Part shown: piece after piece, positions 1 through 5,788 of the stretch
How positions within the stretch are numbered: position 1 is the stretch's first letter
Layout: the number at the start of each line of letters is the position of its first letter
IMG/VR virus record: IMGVR_UViG_3300027881_000096
Span: 1-21,872 of that record
DNA length: 21,872 bases
Direction: 5' to 3' (one strand)
From: a virus
Notes under the pieces: generated by a model
What the model was told of the DNA's origin: nothing
Database searches by the model: none
What the model saw: the letters and a program-made list of their open reading frames with translations, nothing else
Made by a program: the position numbers and the translations under genes

Positions 1-195
1 GACCTGAGTGGTGCCGACCTGAGTGGTGCCAACCTGAGATATGCCGACCTGAGTGGTGCCAACCTGAGTGGTGCCAACCTGAGTGGTGCCAACCTGAGAC
101 ATGCCGACCTGAGATATGCCGACCTGAGTGGTGCCAACCTGAGTGGTGCCAACCTGAGACATGCCAACCTGAGATATGCCGACCTGAGTGGTGCG
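1..195 (+). repeat. Thirteen tandem 15-bp units coding pentapeptides
   Basis: Thirteen consecutive 15-bp units lie head to tail. The first base is G or A (Asp or Asn), followed by constant ACCTGAG, and the last codons give only three variants: SGA, RYA and RHA. Apart from these few variable bases and the final base of the last unit, the units are identical in DNA as well as in protein. The array probably continues upstream of the window. Confidence 0.97.
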
Positions 196-531
196 AAAAA
201 TATATTAGATGAAATTGAATTTTTGTCGGACATGGAAAGATGTAAGGAGGGCATAATTGCCTATAAGACTTTTGGGGAAAATTATAGTTTACCCCAAGAT
301 TGGAAAATTAAAGAAGGTTCAGTATTAACGGAAGTTGTGCATCCCGATAGGTGTTTAGACTGTGCTTGTGGAATAAATGTAGCTAAAAAATCTTGGTTTA
401 AAACCCAAAAGAAATTATGGAAAGTTCTTATTCGATGGGAATGGTTGCCGTCGGTCGTTGTCCCCTATAATACTGACGGGAAATTCCGGTGTGGTAGAAT
501 AGAATTATTGAAGGAGGAAGACCGTGAGTGA
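1..531 (+). CDS. Pentapeptide-repeat protein with C-terminal globular domain (5' partial)
   Basis: The reading frame is open from base 1, so the gene starts upstream of the window; 176 residues are visible. Residues 1-65 are thirteen pentapeptide units of the A(D/N)LxxA type ([20 protein letters not shown]), which fold as a right-handed quadrilateral beta-helix in known family members. The rest (about residues 66-176) is a different domain with an IIAYK motif, a WKIKEGSV motif, a cysteine cluster (CLDCACGIN) and a KFRCGR motif near the end. It resembles domains found after pentapeptide repeats in other phage and giant-virus proteins (DUF5758-like, from memory, unsearched). A TTG at 223 would start only the C-terminal part and is unlikely because the repeats continue upstream in frame. 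The stop overlaps the next gene by 8 bases. Function unknown; a binding or scaffold role is a guess. Confidence 0.85.
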   Translation, partial: DLSGADLSGANLRYADLSGANLSGANLSGANLRHADLRYADLSGANLSGANLRHANLRYADLSGAKNILDEIEFLSDMERCKEGIIAYKTFGENYSLPQDWKIKEGSVLTEVVHPDRCLDCACGINVAKKSWFKTQKKLWKVLIRWEWLPSVVVPYNTDGKFRCGRIELLKEEDRE

Positions 532-730
532 GAAATTAAAACGTTTCAACGAAATACTTGAGCCTACTGAATTTCAATGTAAGAATTGTAAAAGTTATGA
601 GGTGAAATTTATAAGATGTGAGAATATACCCGATGATGGTTTTGAGAAGATAGATTATGAATGCAAAATATGCGGTGCAACGGTTGTTGTGAGACTTCCG
701 CATTCACGTATTTACAAGGAGTCCCAATGA
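524..730 (+). CDS. Small zinc-ribbon protein
   Basis: A 68-residue protein starting at GTG, preceded by a strong SD (AAGGAGG at 511-517) that lies inside the end of the upstream gene. The GTG overlaps that gene's stop. Two CxxC knuckles (CKNC near residues 19-22 and CKIC near 47-50) are separated by a beta-rich stretch, the usual layout of a single treble-clef or zinc-ribbon domain. Nothing else is present, so it is probably a stand-alone metal-binding module that may contact nucleic acid or protein. It overlaps the next gene by four bases (ATGA), implying translational coupling. The specific role is unknown. Confidence 0.8.
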   Translation: MSEKLKRFNEILEPTEFQCKNCKSYEVKFIRCENIPDDGFEKIDYECKICGATVVVRLPHSRIYKESQ

Positions 731-915
731 ACACTGAAATAAAATGGTGTTGTCCGTATTGTGGGGATAAAAAGACAATGAATATTAGTGAACCATTCAA
801 ATTTAATATGGAATGTAAGAAGTGTAAAAATAAATACTTGGTTGATATTCATTTTTCGGTCACTATTACTCGTGATGATACAAAATTTCCACTAAAACCA
901 AAAGGCGGTAAATAA
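727..915 (+). CDS. Small zinc-ribbon protein
   Basis: A 62-residue protein. The frame is open further upstream, but the ATG at 727 has an AAGGAG SD at 716-721 and forms an ATGA overlap with the preceding stop, so it is the likely start. CPYC near residues 9-12 and CKKC near residues 30-33 form a zinc ribbon, followed by a beta-strand and a basic tail (PLKPKGGK). It is similar in plan to its upstream neighbour but not obviously a copy of it. Two adjacent zinc-ribbon mini-genes suggest a shared accessory role. Function unknown. Confidence 0.75.
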   Translation: MNTEIKWCCPYCGDKKTMNISEPFKFNMECKKCKNKYLVDIHFSVTITRDDTKFPLKPKGGK

Positions 916-996
916 ATGAACGATAAAGAAATAAAACGGCTGGAATCAGCGTATTTGATATTGATAAATTACCAGAAGGTGGTGAATGATGGCTAA
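916..996 (+). CDS. Tiny ORF, 26 residues, hypothetical
   Basis: The ATG follows directly on the TAA of the upstream gene and the ORF encodes 26 residues with an amphipathic, Lys/Glu-rich then Leu/Ile/Tyr-rich composition (MNDKEIKRLESAYLILINYQ). There is no separate SD beyond the GGCGG-like bases in the upstream tail, so it would rely on re-initiation. It overlaps the start of the next gene, so its translation could feed that gene's start. It may be a real leader or coupling peptide or only a chance ORF. Confidence 0.4.
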   Translation: MNDKEIKRLESAYLILINYQKVVNDG

Positions 997-1522
997 ATAT
1001 AAAATACCTCATAAAATAATATGGTTGCAATGTCACCACGAAGATTGTGATGGTGGTGATTGTAAATGTTTTGATGAAATTGATGAAGCGACTTGGTGTC
1101 AAGATAATATTAACAGCAAGGCAGATATTGAATACATCAATAAAGATGAATATGACCAACTCCGCATCCAAGTATCTGAGCTGACAAAGGAACGGGACAA
1201 CTGGCACATGAAATTTGATGATGTAAATGATAGGTTTGCTGAAACAGTTATTGAACGGGATAAGTTGAAAATTATTAAAACATCAAATGAAATATCAATT
1301 TCTGGATATAAGCAAGAAATGTTTAAACAAATGAATATGGCATCCGAAGCGGTGGAGTTGTTGGGGAAAGGATTTTCTAATTCTGAGGCTGAAGCTCAGC
1401 ATAGTCGCAGTGACTTGCCTTCTGGTCGGTTGATAGTAAATAAAAAAACCGTAAAAGAAATTAACGCCTTCCTCGCCGAGCACAAGGAGGCATCGGATGC
1501 CACTAACGAAGACAAAGATTGA
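989..1522 (+). CDS. Hypothetical coiled-coil phage protein
   Basis: A 177-residue protein. Two adjacent ATG codons (986 and 989) are available. The SD-like GGTGGTGA ends at 985, which favours 989. The N-terminal part (about residues 1-55) has cysteines and acidic residues (QCHHEDCDGGDCKC) and an ATWCQDNI...DIEYI motif of the sort common in phage accessory proteins of unknown role. About residues 57-110 are heptad-like and charged, predicted coiled coil. The C-terminal part has a VKEINAFLAEHKEA helix. It overlaps the next gene by 26 bases. The N-terminal Cys/His cluster could bind metal. Function unknown. Confidence 0.7.
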   Translation: MAKYKIPHKIIWLQCHHEDCDGGDCKCFDEIDEATWCQDNINSKADIEYINKDEYDQLRIQVSELTKERDNWHMKFDDVNDRFAETVIERDKLKIIKTSNEISISGYKQEMFKQMNMASEAVELLGKGFSNSEAEAQHSRSDLPSGRLIVNKKTVKEINAFLAEHKEASDATNEDKD

Positions 1523-2240
1523 GTGGACGGAGTATTCGTGGAACGTGGTTACCGGATGTTCCCCCGTTTCTGACGGATGTGATAATTGCTATGCTAATCT
1601 AATGGCAAGCCGATTCCCGGAGCAGTTCAATGATTTCAAGGTAACCGAGCGTCCAGACAGACTTGACCAACCAATGAAACTGAAAAAGCCATCAAAGATA
1701 TTTGTCTGTTCTATGGGGGATTTGTTTCATCCTGACGTGACCGACGAGTTTCTCGAACAAGTCGAATATATAATTAAGAAGTGTCCACAACATGTTTTCC
1801 AGATATTAACGAAACGTCCAAATTTGATACATGATTATTTTAAAGAACTAAACAATGTTTGGCTCGGCGTCTCAGTGGAAAACCAAAAGACTGCCGATGA
1901 ACGGATTCCCATGCTGCTTGATACTCCAGCAGCTCTCCGGTTTGTATCTCTTGAGCCGTTGTTGGGGGAAATTGAGTTGTATGGTGTAATCCCTATTCTT
2001 GATTCTGATGTTATAGAACCATCGCTCGATTGGGTTATCGTCGGCTGTGAGACCGGACATAAAAGCAAACGCCGACCCTGTAAAATAGAATGGGTGCGAA
2101 GTATTGTTGACCAGTGTCAAAACGCTCAAGTTCCCGTATTCGTCAAACAACTCGACATAGATGGAAAAGCAATCAAAGATATAAACAAATTCCCGGTTGA
2201 CCTGCAAATCAGGCAGTTCCCGGGGGAGGTAGCACCATGA
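1497..2240 (+). CDS. Phage Gp37/Gp68 family protein (DUF5131, COG4422-like)
   Basis: A 247-residue protein, typical length for this family. The start has a perfect AAGGAGG at 1484-1490. Family hallmarks visible: IEWTEYSWNVVTGC at the N terminus, three cysteines C21, C28 and C31 (CX6CX2C) followed by YA, a SMGDLFH motif, ILTKRP, GVSVENQ, FVSLEPLLG, WVIVGCETG with an RRPC segment, and PVFVKQL near the C terminus. The alternation of hydrophobic strands suggests a TIM-barrel-like fold, and the cysteine trio invites comparison with iron-sulfur radical-SAM-type enzymes, but the spacing is not the classic CX3CX2C. The family is widespread in phages and its reaction is not established as far as I know. 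It overlaps the next gene by four bases (ATGA). Confidence 0.88.
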   Translation: MPLTKTKIEWTEYSWNVVTGCSPVSDGCDNCYANLMASRFPEQFNDFKVTERPDRLDQPMKLKKPSKIFVCSMGDLFHPDVTDEFLEQVEYIIKKCPQHVFQILTKRPNLIHDYFKELNNVWLGVSVENQKTADERIPMLLDTPAALRFVSLEPLLGEIELYGVIPILDSDVIEPSLDWVIVGCETGHKSKRRPCKIEWVRSIVDQCQNAQVPVFVKQLDIDGKAIKDINKFPVDLQIRQFPGEVAP

Positions 2241-2488
2241 CTAATCTTGCTATCATCGAAAAATCTAATCCTGATGGATACTGTAAAAAATGTGGTGATA
2301 ATAGTATAGATGTTTATTACAGAGAATCTTGTACGTCTAAAGAGCTTAATCCGTTTGGCTTTCCGCCAATATCGGAAGAAGAACTCCGTCACAAAGCTTA
2401 TTTTTGTAATGTCAAGACTGAGCATTTGCATAAGATTTGTAATATGTGCGGCTACAGGTGGATTGAGCAAACGATAGACATAAAATAA
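2237..2488 (+). CDS. Small zinc-binding protein
   Basis: An 83-residue protein with a strong SD (GGGGGAGGT at 2222-2230) and an ATGA overlap with the upstream Gp37/Gp68 gene. Two CxxC pairs, CKKC near residues 17-20 and CNMC near residues 71-74, plus extra Cys and His in between (ESC, FCNVKTEHLH) give a zinc-ribbon-like plan with a long insertion. The spacing and coupling suggest co-expression with the Gp37/Gp68 protein. Function unknown. Confidence 0.75.
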   Translation: MTNLAIIEKSNPDGYCKKCGDNSIDVYYRESCTSKELNPFGFPPISEEELRHKAYFCNVKTEHLHKICNMCGYRWIEQTIDIK

Positions 2489-2511
2489 TATTCAAAAACT
2501 TAGAGGGGAAA

Positions 2512-3048
2512 ATGACAAGGATAAAGAATAAGAACATTTACGTGGTGACAACCGGAAGCTATTCGGACTATCAAATAGTGGGAGTCTTCGAAAGCAAGGT
2601 GTTTGCGGAAGATTTTGTTGAGCTTTACCGTGAAGTGAGTGCATCTCGTTATTTTTGTGATCCAATTGAAGTTGGAACATTCCCCCTAAATTACGGACAT
2701 AATTCCGGGCGATATAATTATATTATTGATATGCACGAAGGTGGAAGGGTTATAAATTCAAACATAATAACTGAATCGTCTAACGAAGAATGGAAGCGCA
2801 ATTTTAAATTTAATAAGCAAATATCTATATCGCCCCACATTGTTGAACGTCAAATGTTAGATAAAAGGCAATTTGAGATTGAATGCATTGTGAGTGCTAA
2901 AAATTTAAAACATGCAGTTAAGATTGTGAACGAAAAAAGGATTCAACTTATTGCACAGTACGGAAGTATTGAGAATGTTTATAAGTATATGGAGCAACAT
3001 GACAAGGATAGTCAAAACATTAGTCCTCGACGGGACACCACAGAATAA
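2512..3048 (+). CDS. Hypothetical phage protein with N-terminal YSDY motif
   Basis: A 178-residue protein with an AGAGGGG SD just upstream of the ATG. The N-terminal 60 residues (IYVVTTGSYSDYQIVGVFESKVFAEDFVELYRE) match a small alpha/beta module common in phage and bacterial accessory proteins, in which Y-S-D-Y is followed by a 'gVF.s...Ae.f' helix (DUF7336-like, from memory, unsearched). The remainder has no motif I recognise; residues about 120-165 look helical and may form a second domain. The end overlaps the next gene by 50 bases. No catalytic signature is visible. Confidence 0.65.
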   Translation: MTRIKNKNIYVVTTGSYSDYQIVGVFESKVFAEDFVELYREVSASRYFCDPIEVGTFPLNYGHNSGRYNYIIDMHEGGRVINSNIITESSNEEWKRNFKFNKQISISPHIVERQMLDKRQFEIECIVSAKNLKHAVKIVNEKRIQLIAQYGSIENVYKYMEQHDKDSQNISPRRDTTE

Positions 3049-3367
3049 ACACGACAACTGCCGGTTCCGTGTTTACATCAACGACCAAGAATATTGGCTG
3101 ACAGCGAAATCTTTTCTCTATATCGTCAAGCTCGCATACGGCAGGATGTACGGACAGCAGGGTTGGATATATCGGGAAGAAATCGAAAAAGGAAATAACC
3201 AGTACAAGTACATCAATCGCATGAGGGAAGAGGTTGGTAATATCATCGAAGTATTGAACGACCGACATGGTTTCTACCGGCTCGAAGTCGAGGAGAGAGC
3301 TATTATATTTAATCATAAACAATTGCACGAGTTTCCTCATATCGAGGTTGCTGAAATGTTTAGGTGA
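2999..3367 (+). CDS. Winged-helix-like protein, possible DNA-binding regulator
   Basis: The ATG at 2999 with GGAG at 2991-2994 gives 122 residues; the frame is open 48 bases further upstream but without a better start. About residues 33-96 follow the pattern of an OmpR/PhoB-type winged helix: WLTAKSFLYIVKLAYG (first helix), a GWIYREEI segment, then YKYINRMREEVG (recognition-helix position) and IIEVLNDRHGFYRL (wing hairpin ending in G-x-YRL). There is no receiver domain. Similar short winged-helix proteins occur in phage genomes. It could regulate phage genes or be a nucleic-acid adaptor. The fold call rests on pattern only. Confidence 0.6.
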   Translation: MTRIVKTLVLDGTPQNKHDNCRFRVYINDQEYWLTAKSFLYIVKLAYGRMYGQQGWIYREEIEKGNNQYKYINRMREEVGNIIEVLNDRHGFYRLEVEERAIIFNHKQLHEFPHIEVAEMFR

Positions 3368-3380
3368 AAAGGAGTTAAGG

Positions 3381-3650
3381 ATGAGCAAAGTACATGAATT
3401 ATTTCCGGATGAAATGAGTGTTGAAATTTCTGATACTGGATGGGATGTGATGAGACAACAATATGTCTATAGTATTATTATGAAGTCAGGTGATAATGAG
3501 GTGATTGTTATCCGGATGTTCATTGATGCTGAGTTGAAAAAGGAATTTCAAATCGACTATAAAGAACCTCTCAAACAATTCAAAGATTATCAACGACTAC
3601 AAATGATTGCTGACCTCATCAACAAAGAGAAAGAGAAATCATGCGATTAA
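3381..3650 (+). CDS. Hypothetical protein
   Basis: An 89-residue protein; the start is chosen at the ATG preceded by AAAAGGAG (3367-3374), although the frame is open upstream inside the previous gene. Pattern: an N-terminal acidic segment, a beta-rich middle (YVYSIIMKSGDNEVIVIRMFID) and a C-terminal helix rich in Lys/Glu/Gln. It overlaps the next gene by 10 bases. No recognised family. Confidence 0.6.
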   Translation: MSKVHELFPDEMSVEISDTGWDVMRQQYVYSIIMKSGDNEVIVIRMFIDAELKKEFQIDYKEPLKQFKDYQRLQMIADLINKEKEKSCD

Positions 3651-4054
3651 CATTTGACCAATGTAAAAAATTGAAAGAGTGGGGGATGGATCAGTACGGG
3701 CAATATTTTTACGAGGAACCTAATAATCCGCCTGCTGGTTATCCTGGTCGTTATAAATATATGGTCGAGGTACGACAAACAATGGAGAGAGAAGGATATA
3801 CGACCTACAAAAGTCCGGACTTAAAGGAACTGCTTGAATTTGCACAAGATTTGTGTCTTAAAAAGAAAACATCTAATAAATTTTTAGGAATAATATTATT
3901 TTCTTATTGTTATGAAAAGGTTTCTCAGCATTATCATTGCATAGCCTGCTTTATGGTTCACGGGAAATCAAACGGGAACTACGGTGGCAAGACAGACCCC
4001 AGCCCCGAACAGGCTGTTTATAACTTGATTGAGAAAATTATGGAGGTGGCGTGA
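3641..4054 (+). CDS. Hypothetical phage protein
   Basis: A 137-residue protein. Its N terminus lies in the end of the previous gene, with only a weak purine-rich SD (AAAGAGAAAGAG). It has a YKSPDLKELLEFAQDLC helix and a C-terminal PSPEQAVYNLIEKIM helix, both typical of small phage proteins that probably fold as alpha/beta domains with the motif 'tPeeAvynLi'. The middle (about residues 78-110) holds several Cys and His residues (SYCYEKVSQHYHCIACF), possibly a metal site. Function unknown. The final TGA overlaps the next tiny ORF by one base. Confidence 0.6.
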   Translation: MRLTFDQCKKLKEWGMDQYGQYFYEEPNNPPAGYPGRYKYMVEVRQTMEREGYTTYKSPDLKELLEFAQDLCLKKKTSNKFLGIILFSYCYEKVSQHYHCIACFMVHGKSNGNYGGKTDPSPEQAVYNLIEKIMEVA

Positions 4055-4131
4055 TGGTGAAAAATAAAATAATAAGATACCTAATCAAGCGACTTTGTAA
4101 GGATATAGCTGAAAAACATTTAAGGAGGTGA
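4054..4131 (+). CDS. Tiny basic ORF, 25 residues
   Basis: The ATG overlaps the stop of the upstream gene (TGATG) and is preceded by a good SD (TGGAGGTGG at 4041-4049). The peptide is short and strongly basic (MVKNKIIRYLIKRLCKDIAE then KHLRR). Its last two sense codons and stop (AGG AGG TGA) are themselves the SD of the next gene, so translating it would deliver ribosomes to that start. This is either a genuine coupling peptide or a decayed gene. Confidence 0.5.
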   Translation: MVKNKIIRYLIKRLCKDIAEKHLRR

Positions 4132-4132
4132 C

Positions 4133-4270
4133 ATGAAAAAGCTGTACTGTTTCGGTTGGCTTATGGTGTTCAATTTAATCTTATGGTTTGATAAGCCGGA
4201 ATCGTCAGAAGTGTTATTGTTATTATTTGCAATATCTTATTGGTGGTATAAACTAATTTGGGACGATTGA
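4133..4270 (+). CDS. Small membrane protein, 45 residues
   Basis: The ATG is preceded by a near-perfect SD (AAGGAGGTGA, ending one base before C-ATG). The protein has two hydrophobic stretches, CFGWLMVFNLILWF (about residues 6-19) and VLLLLFAISYWWYKLIW (about residues 27-43), separated by a polar DKPESSE turn, so it is probably a two-helix inner-membrane hairpin. It is too short to call a holin and is far from any recognisable lysis gene. It belongs to a string of small genes with very strong SDs. Confidence 0.6.
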   Translation: MKKLYCFGWLMVFNLILWFDKPESSEVLLLLFAISYWWYKLIWDD

Positions 4271-4272
4271 AA

Positions 4273-4512
4273 ATGGAAAGCCATAAAGATTCGGATGCTG
4301 AGAATGAAGAATTAAGGGAAAGAATAAAACAGTTAGAATCTATGCTTAAAGAATTTATAGACTTTGATTTTTGGAATGAATGCTCGGAATTTAAAAATAA
4401 CGATTTCATGGATTTAACAAATAAAGCGTCTGAGTTGATAGGAGTAACTCTTGTCGATGTCAAGGCGCTCAACACCACATTTAAAGTGGCTGGAAAGAAA
4501 ATTGAAAGCTAA
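4273..4512 (+). CDS. Small helical hypothetical protein
   Basis: 79 residues from the ATG at 4273, three bases after the preceding stop. A TTG at 4258 would add five residues and overlap the upstream gene; neither has a strong SD, so the start is uncertain. About residues 8-28 (AENEELRERIKQLESMLKEF) look like a short coiled coil. The rest is mixed, with an N-E-C-S-E-F segment and a basic C terminus. Such short leucine-heptad proteins are common in phages and often dimerise. Function unknown. Confidence 0.6.
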   Translation: MESHKDSDAENEELRERIKQLESMLKEFIDFDFWNECSEFKNNDFMDLTNKASELIGVTLVDVKALNTTFKVAGKKIES

Positions 4513-4524
4513 AGGAGGTGGTCA

Positions 4525-4821
4525 ATGAAGATAATCAAACTTAAAGAATTAGCTCAAATGCCAACAGGAACGATATTCTCAAGGTGGTTCCCCGTGTATT
4601 TTGGTGGGCTGTATAGATTAGCCGAAGGTATATCAGATGAGGATTTTTTCTATCAAAATCTTGAAGCGGAATTACCCTGCGGTTGTTGGGACGACTATAC
4701 TAAATTGAAAGTTAGTGATGATTGGAGCAGGTGGGGTCTTTACGACCCCGAAGAAGAATTTGCCGTTTATGGAAAAGAAGATATAAAAGAAATAATTAAA
4801 ATGTTAGGAGGTGACGAGTGA
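4525..4821 (+). CDS. Hypothetical acidic phage protein
   Basis: A 98-residue protein with a strong SD (AAAGGAGGTGG) 4-5 bases before the ATG. It opens with MKIIKLKELAQMPTGTIFSR followed by an aromatic segment (WFPVYFGGLYRLAEG), a layout seen in small phage proteins built around 'mP.GTiy...' in a small beta fold. The C-terminal half is acidic. The stop region encodes the SD of the next gene (GGAGGTGAC), and the last bases overlap that gene's GTG start. No function can be assigned. Confidence 0.65.
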   Translation: MKIIKLKELAQMPTGTIFSRWFPVYFGGLYRLAEGISDEDFFYQNLEAELPCGCWDDYTKLKVSDDWSRWGLYDPEEEFAVYGKEDIKEIIKMLGGDE

Positions 4822-5060
4822 TTGAATGCACGGAAAGTATGCCGGAAATATTAACTGTGTTATGGAGCATAATTATTGTCGGATTTATCGCATGGATTGT
4901 GACAAATTCTATCGGTCGAGCTATATTCAAGGCGTCAGAAGATTCAAGGTTGTATTTTAAAAACGATAAAACGTTGGCTGGGATTGCTTTTGTCGTTGTG
5001 TTTACAATAATATTTCTGGTCAGCTATACGATATATCATTTTGTAAAATGTTTAGTTTAA
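4818..5060 (+). CDS. Small two-helix membrane protein
   Basis: An 80-residue protein starting with GTG, placed a few bases after GGAGGTGA (4808-4815). Two clear hydrophobic segments are visible: ILTVLWSIIIVGFIAWIV (about residues 11-28) and GIAFVVVFTIIFLVSYTIYHFV (about residues 54-75), with a polar, partly charged loop of about 25 residues between them. It is probably an inner-membrane protein with both termini on the same side. Size and topology would fit a holin-like or superinfection-exclusion protein, but no lysis gene is adjacent, so this stays open. Confidence 0.65.
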   Translation: MIECTESMPEILTVLWSIIIVGFIAWIVTNSIGRAIFKASEDSRLYFKNDKTLAGIAFVVVFTIIFLVSYTIYHFVKCLV

Positions 5061-5092
5061 AGGAGGTGACGATACACATGGCTGTGACCTAA
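5059..5092 (+). other. Strong SD with 4-codon minigene (M-A-V-T-stop)
   Basis: A textbook SD (AAAGGAGGTGAC, 5059-5070), as strong as those of the real genes upstream, is followed by ATG GCT GTG ACC TAA at 5078-5092. No longer ORF uses this SD. The terminator lies 41 bases after the stop. It may be a minigene or leader peptide, or the remnant of a deleted small gene. What the sequence shows is only the SD and the 4-codon frame. Confidence 0.5.
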
Positions 5093-5133
5093 ACCCTTAG
5101 AGATTATCATGTTAGATGTGTGTTAATAGGAAT

Positions 5134-5163
5134 CCCGGCAGATATAATCCGCCGGGCTTTTTT
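5134..5163 (+). terminator. Intrinsic terminator closing the accessory block
   Basis: CCCGGC at 5134-5139 pairs with GCCGGG at 5151-5156. After one A/C mismatch an inner GAT/ATC pairing leaves a 3-base loop. The stem is followed by CTTTTTTA. This is a standard rho-independent terminator on the plus strand, and it separates the small-gene block from the late structural operon. Confidence 0.88.
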
Positions 5164-5317
5164 ATCCCCCAGTCTGACATATTGAATACGCAAGTCAAGA
5201 TGTCAGAGTCAAATCCTTGACAATGTATTAAACTGCCGGCGAGTCTTTGTTATTTGTGGTATTCCGGGACGTTGCCTTACAACGCCATGTCCCGGATAAA
5301 TAAATGAAGGTTTTGAT
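5164..5317 (+). promoter_or_regulatory. Non-coding region before the terminase genes: dyads, repeated words, candidate cos/promoter region
   Basis: No ORF fits here. Dyad 1: TCTGACAT (5173-5180) pairs with ATGTCAGA (5200-5207), with an inner TTGA/TCAA pairing. Dyad 2: TCCGGGAC (5263-5270) pairs with GTCCCGGA (5289-5296), with an inner GTTG/CAAC pairing, a 5-base loop and a 5-base bulge. GTCAA occurs at 5194 and 5208 and its complement TTGAC at 5217. TTGACA (5217-5222) could be a -35 box, but I see no good -10 box at normal spacing. The late operon needs transcription from here or by read-through past the terminator. In lambda-like phages with GpA terminases, cos lies just before the small terminase gene, so a packaging site is also plausible. 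Confidence 0.5.
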
Positions 5318-5788
5318 ATGAGCGACGACAAAGAAAAGCTGAGTTTAAATCAAGAAGAGATAATAATATACGCTGATTATATCGCTAAAATTCCTATATC
5401 ACAGACCGTGAAGAAAACAGGGCTGTCGGAATCAACCATTAACAGACGCCGGATTCAGCTTAAACAATTCCTGAGAAAGAATGTTAACCTTCAAAAATAT
5501 CAGGCTCGAATATTTGGATTATATCCACTCGTTATAAATTCGTTAGTACATCACTTAGTGAACAAAGACAAAGACGTGACTCTCAAAGTAGCGCAGTCAT
5601 TGGGACTGTTAGCTAAAGATTTTGAAGAATTCAAAGAGATATTACTGGCTGTTGCCGGTAATAAATCAGGGGACGTGAATTACAATGTCGTTGTCAATCA
5701 GTTCACAGCCGAACAGCAAGAACTTAACAACAGGAACGCCGCTTCAATCCTCGATGGACTTGGAGCAAGCCCAAGCTCACGCTTATAA
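5318..5788 (+). CDS. terS: Terminase small subunit (TerS), probable
   Basis: A 156-residue protein with a GAAGG SD seven bases before the ATG. About residues 12-52 are helical and include a helix-turn-helix of the form ISQTVKKTGLSESTINRRR, followed by a basic helix. The middle (about residues 60-110) is helical and suits oligomerisation. The C-terminal 40 residues are polar and could bind the large subunit. In the family, the small subunit binds the packaging site and regulates the large subunit. Its place as first gene of the late operon, overlapping the large terminase gene, supports the call more than sequence similarity does. Part of its tail is read from DNA that may also encode the start of TerL. 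Confidence 0.75.
   Translation: MSDDKEKLSLNQEEIIIYADYIAKIPISQTVKKTGLSESTINRRRIQLKQFLRKNVNLQKYQARIFGLYPLVINSLVHHLVNKDKDVTLKVAQSLGLLAKDFEEFKEILLAVAGNKSGDVNYNVVVNQFTAEQQELNNRNAASILDGLGASPSSRL

Noticed and set aside
1-195. A CRISPR-like or microsatellite-like array
   Set aside because: Units are 15 bp without spacers and translate cleanly into pentapeptides in an open frame, so this is coding DNA.
4818-5060. Holin
   Set aside because: The protein has two membrane helices and suitable size, but no endolysin or spanin is near and it sits in an accessory block far from the tail end where lysis genes usually lie.
5134-5239. Antiterminator: CTGCCGG (5233-5239) is complementary to CCGGCAG in the terminator stem
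   Set aside because: The complement lies downstream of the terminator, so it cannot form before the decision to terminate is made. Seven bases of complementarity may be chance.
5217-5253. A clear sigma-70 promoter beginning with TTGACA
   Set aside because: The -35 box is perfect, but no acceptable -10 box lies 16-18 bases away (the best, TGTTAT, is 25 bases away), so it is kept only as a possible element of the regulatory region.
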